Source of the DNA: Antricoccus suffuscus
Lineage (GTDB): Bacteria > Actinomycetota > Actinomycetes > Mycobacteriales > Antricoccaceae
Assembly: GCF_003003235.1 (NCBI RefSeq)
Contig: NZ_PVUE01000001.1
Coordinates: 1 to 64,000, forward strand
Reading direction: 5' to 3'
DNA length: 64,000 bases
The first letter of the stretch is position 1, and each line of letters opens with the position of its first letter. The notes beneath the pieces were generated by a model, which worked only from the letters and a program-made list of their open reading frames with translations, did no database searches and was not told where the DNA came from. Of this stretch, positions 17,317 through 24,244 are shown piece after piece. Both the position numbers and the translations under genes were made by a program.

Positions 17317-17526
17317 ATGGATCAGACAGCACAGCTTGCGGTGGCTGCAGGCGATGGCGACCCCCGCAAGGGTTTACGTGCCGTCGCTGCGCTGCGTCGC
17401 CTCATCGAACACCTCGAGCGGGCGCAGGTCCTCAGCGCCCGGCGGATGGGATGGTCGTGGCAGGAGATTGCGGTCGAACTCGGCATCAGCCGGCAAGCCG
17501 TCCACAAGAAGTACTCCGGAGGCTAG
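17317..17526 (+). CDS. Small helix-turn-helix DNA-binding protein
   Basis: 69 aa. The C-terminal half holds a helix-turn-helix (SWQEIAVELGISRQAVHKKY, residues 47-66), and the first half is a helical stretch with RAVAALRRLIEHLERAQV. Small HTH proteins of this form are typically paired with a Clp N-domain gene in actinobacteria. The ATG coincides with the likely transcription start, so translation may be leaderless. It ends 2 bp before the Clp_N gene. It probably autoregulates through the palindromes just upstream. Confidence 0.82.
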   Translation: MDQTAQLAVAAGDGDPRKGLRAVAALRRLIEHLERAQVLSARRMGWSWQEIAVELGISRQAVHKKYSGG

Positions 17527-17528
17527 AA

Positions 17529-18065
17529 ATGTTCGAACGTTTCACCAAACCGGCCCGCGAAGTTGTCGTCGGCGCTGTCGCGGTCGCGGAGAAAAGGGGT
17601 TTGCAGCAGGTCACCGAAGAGGACGTACTAGTTGCGCTCCTGACCTCGGTGGATCTGCCGGCCGATCTCGGGCTCGATAAGTCGACCGTCGCCGGCGTAC
17701 TGGACGACATCGATACGTCTCGACGCCGAGCCGGGCTCAGTGATATCGACGCGGATGCGCTTGCCAGCGTCGGTATCGACCTCGACGCAGTGGTGGACCA
17801 GATCGAAGCCAACCTCGGTGCCGGTGCGCTTGGCGACCAGTCAACGCGGCGCAAGCCGAAGAAGCACGTGCCGTTCACTGACGGATGCAAGGCGACGCTC
17901 GCGGGCGCGCTGCGACAGGCGGTGATGCGCACGGACAACGAGATCCGCCGCGAACATCTGCTGCTCGGTCTCATGATGCGGCGTACGCCGGTCGCCGACA
18001 CGCTCGCTAAACACGGCGTCACCGTTGCCACGGTGTACGACGCCCTCGATCGCCATTCCGCCTGA
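17529..18065 (+). CDS. Clp N-terminal (Clp_N) domain protein without ATPase
   Basis: 178 aa. It starts MFERFTKPAREVVVGAVAVA, the Clp_N repeat also found at the N-terminus of ClpC and ClpA, and repeats the motif near residues 115-165 (FTDGCKATLAGALRQAV, then IRREHLLLGLMMR). There are no AAA+ Walker motifs, so it cannot unfold proteins alone. Stand-alone Clp_N proteins may act as adaptors or substrate scavengers for ClpC. The gene follows the HTH gene after 2 bp and is followed by a strong hairpin, making a compact two-gene unit. The adaptor role is an inference. Confidence 0.85.
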   Translation: MFERFTKPAREVVVGAVAVAEKRGLQQVTEEDVLVALLTSVDLPADLGLDKSTVAGVLDDIDTSRRRAGLSDIDADALASVGIDLDAVVDQIEANLGAGALGDQSTRRKPKKHVPFTDGCKATLAGALRQAVMRTDNEIRREHLLLGLMMRRTPVADTLAKHGVTVATVYDALDRHSA

Positions 18066-18066
18066 G

Positions 18067-18108
18067 CGTCGCCGCGCTCGATCACCGCTCGGGCTGAGCG
18101 CGGCGGCG
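18067..18108 (+). terminator. Strong GC-rich hairpin after the Clp_N gene
   Basis: 18067-18079 pairs with 18096-18108 in a 13-bp stem (one T-G wobble), closing a 16-nt loop. It starts one base after the stop codon. No T-run follows, as is common for actinobacterial terminators. Confidence 0.65.
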
Positions 18109-18190
18109 GGCAACGTCTGCTCAGACACGGCTATGCGCCGCGCGGCCACGGCAGGTCTCCGGGCGAGCTGCGACTTCTTGTCTCACCTTT

Positions 18191-18216
18191 GTCACGCCAA
18201 ATAAGGCAGCACAAGG
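18191..18216. repeat. 26-bp direct repeat, copy 2
   Basis: Identical to 17215-17240; the similarity fades into an imperfect purine-rich continuation in both copies. It marks the right side of the HTH/Clp_N cassette. Confidence 0.85.
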
Positions 18217-18476
18217 GGGAGGTTCGGGTGACCAGGTAGCGAATCGCTGGACCGAGGGCGTGTCGGCTGGCGCGTAGGTGACGCATGTTGTTGAATGCTT
18301 CTAGAGCCGGTGCGATGACTTGGGGAAGAAGCCATCGCACCGGCACTTTTATGCCCATAGCGCGGCCGCAAATCCCCAATCCATCGCCGCGAAGGTTCGC
18401 GTAATGTCGACGTCATGCGAGTGACGATGACGGGTATGCAGGGCAACGACCTAGAGGCAACTGCACCGGGACTGAC
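18217..18476. other. Non-coding stretch with a terminator-like hairpin
   Basis: 260 bp without a supported gene. 18306-18317 (GCCGGTGCGATG) pairs perfectly with 18333-18344, a 12-bp stem with a 15-nt loop followed by ACTTTTAT. That resembles an intrinsic terminator on the plus strand, yet no gene ends nearby. A minus-strand open frame across here has no recognisable family and may be a transposase or recombinase remnant; I cannot support that further. Confidence 0.5.
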
Positions 18477-19334
18477 ATGGGGATAACACAATCCTGGCAG
18501 GTCGGCGACGTCACGATTACCAGCGTGCCCGAGATCGCGATGAGCGGGTTCGGCAGCTGGCTGCTGCCGGACGTCACGCCGACCGTGATTGACGAGCATG
18601 ACTGGCTCGGTGACTTCGTTGACACGAACGGCGAACTGATCGGAATGGTGCAGTCGTTCGCGATCGATACGGCCGGGACCAAGGTGCTCGTCGATACCGG
18701 GCTGGGCAACGACAAAAGCATTCCGCGCCCCGAGTGGAACGACCTGCACACGCCGTTCCTCGAGGACCTCACCGACGCAGGATTCGCGCCCCGGGACGTC
18801 GACATCGTCTTCATGACACACCTGCACATGGACCACATGGGCTGGAACACCCGACTCGACGGCGACGCTTGGGTCCCGACGTTTACGGAGGCGCGCTACC
18901 TGACGGCGCGGCCCGAATACGACTACTGGACGACTACCGATCTCCCGCCGGAACGCCGGATTATGTATACCCAGTCCATCGACCCGGTGTACGACGCTGG
19001 CCTGCTCGATCTCATCGACGTACCCCAGCGCCTCGAGATCGCGCCGGACGTCTTCGTCGTACCGACGCCCGGACACACCCCAGGTCACAGTTCGATTCTG
19101 GTCGAGAGTCAGGGCGCGACGGCGATTATCACCGGTGACTGCATGCATCACCCGGCTCAAATCGCCGACGTCGGCATCTGCGCGGCCGTCGACTTCGATG
19201 CGCAACAGGCCGTGCGCACCCGCAGAAAACTGCTCGCCGATCTGGACGGTACTGACGGGCTACTGATCGGCAGCCATTTCGCGCGCCCGACCGCCGGCCG
19301 GATAGCCGGCAACACGTTCGTCACCGGGGCATAA
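18477..19334 (+). CDS. MBL-fold metallo-hydrolase
   Basis: 285 aa. The metal-binding motif THLHMDHMGW (about residues 119-128) is complete; VPTPGHTPGHSSILVE and AIITGDCMHHP supply the later His and Asp ligands, and LIGSHFARP the final His. The fold and spacing match the metallo-beta-lactamase family of quorum-quenching lactonases and related esterases. It is cytosolic, without a signal peptide. Substrate unknown. It lies between the two repeat-bounded cassettes and ends just before the first 48-bp hairpin repeat. Confidence 0.87.
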   Translation: MGITQSWQVGDVTITSVPEIAMSGFGSWLLPDVTPTVIDEHDWLGDFVDTNGELIGMVQSFAIDTAGTKVLVDTGLGNDKSIPRPEWNDLHTPFLEDLTDAGFAPRDVDIVFMTHLHMDHMGWNTRLDGDAWVPTFTEARYLTARPEYDYWTTTDLPPERRIMYTQSIDPVYDAGLLDLIDVPQRLEIAPDVFVVPTPGHTPGHSSILVESQGATAIITGDCMHHPAQIADVGICAAVDFDAQQAVRTRRKLLADLDGTDGLLIGSHFARPTAGRIAGNTFVTGA

Positions 19335-19350
19335 CCGCCCGAGCCGCCCC

Positions 19351-19398
19351 TTAGGTGAAACAGATCGACTCAACGGTGAGTCATTCTGTTGCACCTAA
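19351..19398. repeat. 48-bp hairpin repeat, copy 1
   Basis: An imperfect palindrome with arms TTAGGTG/CACCTAA, AACAGA/TCTGTT and GACTCA/TGAGTC and a 4-nt ACGG loop, interrupted by a 1x1 and a 2x2 mismatch. A second copy lies at 20484-20531 in the same orientation. The pair brackets the AbiEi-N/DUF559 gene. It could also act as a bidirectional terminator for the convergent MBL gene. Confidence 0.85.
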
Positions 19399-19435
19399 CG
19401 TCAGGTATCCGCGCACTTACGGGACGATCCCGAAT

Positions 19436-20386
19436 CTAGGCGACGACCGCAGCGCATCGACCGCAGCGCGGTACCTCGCCACGCCAGCCGCGCGCGATGA
19501 GGACCGCGATGATCTCCGCGGCCACGCCGCACGGGTCGGTAGCGATCTCATGCCACCCGTAACGGAGCGTCGTCACCCCCACCCGCGCGTTGCGATTGTC
19601 GCGTCGCCGGTCCCGAAATTCCCGGCCGATGTGAGCTTCGCGCCCGTCTAGCTCAACGACGAGCCCATACTCTCGAAAGTACAGATCGACCCATCCGCCC
19701 TTGGCGTTTGCCGTCACCTGCCGCTTGCCCGTCGGTAGTCCGTGCGCCCGCTCGACGTCGTGCAAGAAGAGCATCTCCAGTGAGCTGTCGGCCCCTGAGC
19801 GCGCATCGGCGACGATTGCCTCGATGAGCCGCCGGTTTGGAAGCCGTTCGCGTCGCTCTGCCGCGGTCGCGAGTGCATAACCCGAGGTCAGCCGCTTCTG
19901 AAGGGCGCCAGTAATGAGCGCTACGACCTCGCCACGCGAGCTCTTTGCGCACACGTCGATGACGGTGTCCGCGACAGAGGTGCACAGTAAATGGTGGCTG
20001 GTCTGCCCGCGCCGTACGAGGGGATTCACCCGCCGATAGAGCGCAAACGTACGACGTCTAGGCGCGCGCGATTTTGGTACGACGACCTCGACCGGCAGGT
20101 CTTCGGCGTCGATCAGTCCGTACAGTCGCGCCGCCGTACCTCCCGCAACCATCGCGTCCTCGCCGCCGCAGAGGTACGCCGCCCACACGTACGCGCGCCA
20201 CGGGATCGTGCCGGCACCGGCAAAGAAGATCCCGTAGTCGACCCGGGCCCAGACTCCGTCTCGCACGAGTTGTGAACGGCGACGGAGCGAGACGTCGTGT
20301 TCGCGGATCTGTTCGGCCGTCAGAATCCCGCACTGCTCGGCTGCCAGGCGGTGCAAACTCACTGGGATCGCGCTGCGTGTGGTCAT
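19436..20386 (-). CDS. AbiEi N-terminal domain plus DUF559 (PD-(D/E)XK-like) protein
   Basis: 316 aa. The first 55 residues (LAAEQCGILTAEQIREHDVS, then LVRDGVWARVDYGIF) form the winged-helix domain found at the N-terminus of AbiEi-type antitoxins. The C-terminal part, residues 205-310, is a DUF559/Vsr-like fold: GWVDLYFREYGLVVELDG and the following H-x3-R-x3-D-R-R-R-D-N carry the presumed nuclease core. Such proteins abound in actinobacteria with unknown role. No AbiEii toxin gene lies beside it, so an abortive-infection assignment is not supported. It is bounded by hairpin repeats. Confidence 0.8.
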   Translation of the reverse strand: MTTRSAIPVSLHRLAAEQCGILTAEQIREHDVSLRRRSQLVRDGVWARVDYGIFFAGAGTIPWRAYVWAAYLCGGEDAMVAGGTAARLYGLIDAEDLPVEVVVPKSRAPRRRTFALYRRVNPLVRRGQTSHHLLCTSVADTVIDVCAKSSRGEVVALITGALQKRLTSGYALATAAERRERLPNRRLIEAIVADARSGADSSLEMLFLHDVERAHGLPTGKRQVTANAKGGWVDLYFREYGLVVELDGREAHIGREFRDRRRDNRNARVGVTTLRYGWHEIATDPCGVAAEIIAVLIARGWRGEVPRCGRCAAVVA

Positions 20387-20483
20387 GTCGAAACGGTCGC
20401 AGGTGCGGACATCGATAGGTACGGTTGCCGCGGATCTGTTGATAACGGCCGAAGGCTGTGGGCGATCGTTTGACAGCGCGCGT

Positions 20484-20531
20484 CTTAGGTGAAACAGATC
20501 GACTCAACGGTGAGTCAATCTGTTGCACTTA
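20484..20531. repeat. 48-bp hairpin repeat, copy 2
   Basis: Same structure and orientation as 19351-19398. The right outer arm reads CACTTAA instead of CACCTAA, turning a G-C pair into G-U, so the stem is kept. It lies between the AbiEi/DUF559 gene start and the end of the second crcB gene. Confidence 0.85.
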
Positions 20532-20543
20532 ACGCCCGCGCTC

Positions 20544-20909
20544 TCAGATGCTCGTGAGCCAGAGGCCGAGGGCGCCGGCGCTGACCGCAAGTAGCGTCGT
20601 GCCGAGTGAGTTGACCAGCGCGTAGCCGTATCGGCGTTGTTGCAGCAGCCGCACGGTCTCGAACGACGCCGTACTAAACGTCGTATAACCACCGCAAAAC
20701 CCGGTGCCGATAATCAGCTCGAGTTCGGTAGGGGCGCCACGGAAGAGAGTCAGGCCGAGCATCAGCCCCAGCAGCAGCGAACCGGTGACGTTGATGAGGA
20801 CGGTCGGCCACGGAAAGGTCGCCGCCCATCGAGCGCGCGAAGCCCCGTCGAGCACAAAACGCACGACGGCACCGAGACCGCCGGCGAGTGCGACGTAAAG
20901 CGCGATCAT
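20544..20909 (-). CDS. crcB: Fluoride channel CrcB/Fluc (second subunit)
   Basis: 121 aa with four membrane helices. It carries the Fluc signatures GGLGAVVRF, LINVTGSLLLGLMLG with the pore-lining Asn, and GTGFCGGYTTFSTASFE with the TTFS phenylalanine-box region. Fluc dimers export fluoride across the inner membrane; tandem paralogues commonly form heterodimers. Its ATG overlaps the stop of the first crcB (ATGA), so both are read from the same mRNA behind the fluoride riboswitch. Confidence 0.93.
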   Translation of the reverse strand: MIALYVALAGGLGAVVRFVLDGASRARWAATFPWPTVLINVTGSLLLGLMLGLTLFRGAPTELELIIGTGFCGGYTTFSTASFETVRLLQQRRYGYALVNSLGTTLLAVSAGALGLWLTSI

Positions 20910-21346
20910 GAGCGGACCCGCGTAGCAAAGGCGATTCCGGCGTACGCCGCCACGACCCCTGCGATCAGAGTGCCCACGCCGTACGCCGCACCGAGCCACG
21001 CCGAACCGCCGCGGATCAGCAGGTCGATCTCGACGGCGAAGGTGCTGTACGTCGTGAGCCCCCCGCAGAATCCGGTGCCGCACAGCAATCGGATTCGGGT
21101 GCCGGCAATGGAGTTCGACCGCGACAAGGCCTCAAGGAGTACGCCGAGGACCAGGGCGCCGATCACGTTGACCACGAACGTCGCAACCGGCCAACCGGTG
21201 CTGTGCGGAACGAGCTGGCCAGCGCCGTACCGCAGCAGCGTGCCGAGGCACCCGCCGACGAATACGGCGAGCAGATGGATGGGGATCAGATGAATCGGGC
21301 GCGCGCCGCCAGCATCGGGATCGAGCGGTAGTTCCTCGTGGCTGAT
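20906..21346 (-). CDS. crcB: Fluoride channel CrcB/Fluc (first subunit), start codon unusual
   Basis: About 146 aa with four membrane helices and Fluc motifs: FVGGCLGTLLRYGAG, VVNVIGALVLGVLLE and GTGFCGGLTTYSTFAVE. No ATG, GTG or TTG occurs in frame downstream of the fluoride riboswitch before the first helix. The only good ribosome site is AGGGAGG, placing ATC at 21346 (or GTC at 21349) at the ideal distance. TTG codons at 21424 and 21502 are in frame but lie in or before the riboswitch. I give the ATC position with low certainty of start; the gene itself is certain. Confidence 0.85.
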   Translation of the reverse strand: MSHEELPLDPDAGGARPIHLIPIHLLAVFVGGCLGTLLRYGAGQLVPHSTGWPVATFVVNVIGALVLGVLLEALSRSNSIAGTRIRLLCGTGFCGGLTTYSTFAVEIDLLIRGGSAWLGAAYGVGTLIAGVVAAYAGIAFATRVRS

Positions 21347-21369
21347 GACAGGCCTCCCTAATCGTGAAC

Positions 21370-21453
21370 GAGAGGAACCATCAGCCGGTCGGGGCGGTTC
21401 AGACGAATGGTGATATGCGAGCAAACCATGCGTCAGGGCGGAGATCCATCGCC
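21370..21453 (-). ncRNA. Fluoride (crcB) riboswitch
   Basis: On the minus strand the leader reads GGCGATGGATCTCCGCC (5' stem and conserved AUGG), a variable hairpin, AACCGCC, and then GGCTGATGGTTCCTCTCG at the 3' side. These match the crcB-motif consensus GGNGAUGG...UCNCC and CUGAUGRCUCCU. It ends about 20 bases before the AGGGAGG ribosome site of crcB. It should switch on expression of both crcB genes when fluoride is present. Confidence 0.85.
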
Positions 21454-21616
21454 GCTCTCCACGATACAGACCAATGTGAGCAGTTCGGCAATCAGCCGCC
21501 AAAAAGCAGTCGTCAACTGGGCCGGAAAGGTCGCGCCAGCGCCCAGACGCCGTCAGATCGCACGGAAATGTTGGTCACGAACTGGTAACGTCGGCCCCCG
21601 CCCGACGACCTAGGGA

Positions 21617-22873
21617 GTGACTGCCGCAGTGACCTTGGCGCCTACACGTGGCGACCGCGATACCGTCGCGGGGGCTTCAGCAACCCACGTCGACACAGAT
21701 CAAAGCACACTCACCAAAGACCAGAGCACACTCGACAAGGGCCAAAGCCCAGGCACGAATCAGTCCACACCAGCGAAGCAGAAGCCGCGCCTGCACAGCC
21801 TCGACCTGCTGCGGTTCATCGCCGCGCTCGCGGTCGTGCTTTATCACTACACGTACGCCGGCCACCGGTTTGGTTCGCAGGATGTCGACTACCCGGGCTG
21901 GTGGAACGCGGTCAGTCGCTATGGCTACCTCGGCGTCGAACTGTTCTTCCTGATCAGCGGTTTTGTCGTCTTTATGAGTGCGTGGGGCCGCCGCCCGACG
22001 ACGTTCGCGATCTCTCGTGTGACCAGGCTCTATCCGGCGTACTGGCTCGGCATCCTGCTCACGAGCGCGGTCGTGGTGATGTTCGGCCAGGGCGCATCGG
22101 ACACCCTGGACCCGTCGCACATCACCTGGGGCCGTTTTGCAACCAACCTGACAATGGGCCAGGCTTACGCCAAGGTTGAACCGATCGATGGCGTCTATTG
22201 GACCTTGGCTTGCGAGGTCGCGTTCTACCTCTTGGTCCTGGCGTTGACGTACGTCGGAATCACCCGCCGTAGTGCGCTCGCATTCATGTGGGGCTGGCTC
22301 GCGCTCAGTATCGTCGCGCGCGTCGCCCACCCTCGGGGTGACCTTGGATTCTGGGTCGATCGGATCCTCATCCCGGACTGGAGTTACTTCTTCATCGCGG
22401 GTATGGCGTTCTTCCTGTGGCGCAAGTTCGGCCGCTCGGCAAACCTGGCCGCGGTCATCGTCGTGAGTTACGTGTGCGCGGTGTTCGCGGAGATCCGGCA
22501 GGCGCATTTCGTCACCAGCATCACGGGTAGCCCTGTCAGCCCGGTCGTCGCATCGCTGATCGTCGCGATTGCGTTCGTGCTCATCTGGCTTATCGCCGAC
22601 GGCCGGTTGACGAAGCTGTCGCATCCGTCGTTCGGCACGCTTGGTGCGCTGACCTACCCGCTGTACCTCTTGCACGCGGTCATCGGCTACATCATCTTCA
22701 ACGCGTTGGACGACGTACTGAACCGCTGGCTGCTCCTCGGGCTGGTGCTTGGTTTGATGCTCGCCTCCGCCTGGCTCATCACGACGTACGTCGAACGACC
22801 ACTGCACCCACGCTTGCGCGACGTGCTGACCAAAGCGGATGTTTTAGTACGCCGCAGATTGGGTAGCAAATAG
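21617..22873 (+). CDS. Acyltransferase 3 family membrane protein
   Basis: 418 aa. The family marks are LDLLRFIAALAVVLYHYTYA (residues 56-75) with the conserved RFxAAxxVVxxH pattern, ELFFLISGFVVFMSA, and FAISRVTRLYPAYWLG. About ten membrane helices span residues 60-400. OafA-type members O-acylate surface carbohydrates or lipids. The first 55 residues are cytosolic, Thr/Ser/Gln-rich, and contain a degenerate 7-residue tandem repeat (DQSTLTK, DQSTLDK, GQSPGTN). The GTG at 21617 is used; a GTG 12 bases later has better ribosome-site spacing. Confidence 0.88.
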   Translation: MTAAVTLAPTRGDRDTVAGASATHVDTDQSTLTKDQSTLDKGQSPGTNQSTPAKQKPRLHSLDLLRFIAALAVVLYHYTYAGHRFGSQDVDYPGWWNAVSRYGYLGVELFFLISGFVVFMSAWGRRPTTFAISRVTRLYPAYWLGILLTSAVVVMFGQGASDTLDPSHITWGRFATNLTMGQAYAKVEPIDGVYWTLACEVAFYLLVLALTYVGITRRSALAFMWGWLALSIVARVAHPRGDLGFWVDRILIPDWSYFFIAGMAFFLWRKFGRSANLAAVIVVSYVCAVFAEIRQAHFVTSITGSPVSPVVASLIVAIAFVLIWLIADGRLTKLSHPSFGTLGALTYPLYLLHAVIGYIIFNALDDVLNRWLLLGLVLGLMLASAWLITTYVERPLHPRLRDVLTKADVLVRRRLGSK

Positions 22874-22900
22874 GCACGTCGGAGTGAAGCAGCCCGCTTG

Positions 22901-23650
22901 TCAGACGGGCCGGGCGGCCGGATCCTTCCCAACCGAGGGATCTTGCCCCCTGGCAGGTGCCGCACGATGGTTATTGACAACCTCGGCAGCCACCTGCGTG
23001 AGCTTGATGTTTAAGTCCTGGGACGTGCGGCGCAGCATCTCGAACGCGTCGTCGTCGCTGATCTTGTGGAAGGCCATCAACAGACCGATAGCCTTGCCGA
23101 TCTCACGGTTGCTTGTGAGCCCCGCACGCAGCGTATTGGCCGCTTCGTTGCGGCTCGCGGCGATCAACGCGACGGATGTGAACGCGGCGAGTACGGCGGC
23201 CTCGTTGACCGATTGAGCGGTGAGCGCGTGCGGCGTATCGGAGAAGAGGTTGAGCGCGCCGACCTTGCGGTTATCCACAAGGACTCGGAACCCGGCCATG
23301 CCGCGCACCGGCGTACGTTCGAGCACCCGGGCGCTGAGTAGCGGCCATACCTGGGACTGGGTCAGGTCGGCGTCGATTTGCGGGGCGTCATCGACTATCG
23401 CATCGACACACGGTCCGGCGCCGATCTCGCGCTCCATTTCATCGACTAGCCGGGCGACATCGTCACTGGAAGCGGCCGTGATCAGGCGCTCTTGCTGACG
23501 CAGCATGAGACTGGCGTGATCGCAGCCGGTGACGAGCCGCGGCGCCGCGTCGCAGACCGCTTGGTAGATCTCCTCATACGTGTCAGATCCGTAGACCAGA
23601 TTCGACAGTTCGAGGAAGGCGCTGGGCGTCGTACGTGGTTCGTTGTCCAT
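22901..23650 (-). CDS. GAF-ANTAR domain regulator
   Basis: 249 aa. An N-terminal GAF sensor (residues about 12-165, with GCDHASLMLRQQ and GAGPCVDAIVDDAPQIDADL) is followed by an ANTAR RNA-binding domain (residues 172-232, with REIGKAIGLLMAFHKISDDD then AFEMLRRTSQDLN). ANTAR proteins act as transcription antitermination factors, responding to signals sensed by GAF. No target hairpins were identified. It diverges from the CsbD gene and converges on the acyltransferase. Confidence 0.9.
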   Translation of the reverse strand: MDNEPRTTPSAFLELSNLVYGSDTYEEIYQAVCDAAPRLVTGCDHASLMLRQQERLITAASSDDVARLVDEMEREIGAGPCVDAIVDDAPQIDADLTQSQVWPLLSARVLERTPVRGMAGFRVLVDNRKVGALNLFSDTPHALTAQSVNEAAVLAAFTSVALIAASRNEAANTLRAGLTSNREIGKAIGLLMAFHKISDDDAFEMLRRTSQDLNIKLTQVAAEVVNNHRAAPARGQDPSVGKDPAARPV

Positions 23651-23749
23651 AGCTTTTGCCGCGTGAAGCGGGCGTCTCCCTCAACTGATAACCGTAAGAA
23701 TGAGCACCTATCTGCTGAAGCGCCACACTTCAATTATCTCACGGTTACT

Positions 23750-23775
23750 GTTTAAAGAAGCGTTGTACCGGGCAC
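23750..23775 (+). promoter_or_regulatory. Possible SigB/SigF-type stress promoter for csbD
   Basis: GTTT (23750-23753) is followed after 16 bases by GGGCAC (23770-23775), close to the GTTT-N15-17-GGGTAT pattern of actinobacterial general-stress sigma factors. It lies 38 bases before the CsbD start. CsbD-type genes are typical members of that regulon. Tentative. Confidence 0.4.
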
Positions 23776-23812
23776 AGGTACGACGTACGCACCACAACCT
23801 GAGGAGACGATC

Positions 23813-24013
23813 ATGGGTTTGTTTGATAAGGCCAAGGATAAGGCGCAGGAGCTCGCCGGCAAGGGCAAGCAGGGAGTCGGCAAGGCGACCAACAACGAAA
23901 GCCTCGAGGCCGAGGGCCACAAGGACGAGGCCGCAGGCAAGCTCAAGGGCACCGGTGAAGACCTCAAGGACAAGGCCGCCGAGAAGTTCAACGACATCAA
24001 GGACGGCGACTAG
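23813..24013 (+). CDS. CsbD family stress-response protein
   Basis: 66 aa, the normal length. Sequence is almost entirely charged helix: FDKAKDKAQELAGKGKQGVG, then EAEGHKDEAAGKLKGTGEDL and a final KFNDIKDGD. CsbD proteins are general-stress proteins of unknown mechanism, soluble and abundant. GAGGAGACGATC precedes the ATG. It diverges from the GAF-ANTAR gene. Confidence 0.92.
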   Translation: MGLFDKAKDKAQELAGKGKQGVGKATNNESLEAEGHKDEAAGKLKGTGEDLKDKAAEKFNDIKDGD

Positions 24014-24060
24014 TCGCCAGGTCGGGTACGGCGTCCTCTGTAGCAGTAAGGAGTCGGCTC

Positions 24061-24162
24061 ATGGCTGATCCAATCGCGGCCGGCGACGAGATCGCGAGGC
24101 CGGATCGCCTTGAGCCGGGCTCCCCGATTGACGATATCGACGCGCCGCGTCTGACCGAATAA
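24061..24162 (+). CDS. Possible 33-residue acidic protein
   Basis: 33 codons: MADPIAAGDEIARPDRLEPG and then SPIDDIDAPRLTE. AAGGAG lies 8 bases before the ATG, a strong ribosome site, and the frame follows csbD by 47 bp on the same strand. I recognise no family. The acidic, proline-containing sequence could be a small disordered protein. Only the ribosome site and gene spacing support it. Confidence 0.4.
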   Translation: MADPIAAGDEIARPDRLEPGSPIDDIDAPRLTE

Positions 24163-24244
24163 CTGAGGGTGCACACGACGTCCCGGCCGCGCCCGAGATG
24201 TCGACACCCGGGAACGGCTCGGCCACGGGGTTCGTCGCAGGCGA

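Noticed and set aside
18131-18379. Minus-strand frame spanning the second 26-bp repeat and the orphan hairpin
   Set aside because: It contains a perfect hairpin and shows no recognisable domain; a transposase origin is only a suspicion.
21347-21502. TTG starts at 21424 or 21502 for the first crcB gene
   Set aside because: They would translate through the fluoride riboswitch and have no ribosome site; the AGGGAGG site lies further downstream.
21677-22807. Long minus-strand frame (376 codons) opposite the acyltransferase
   Set aside because: Antisense shadow of a high-GC gene; low-complexity Arg/Asp/Glu-rich product without motifs.
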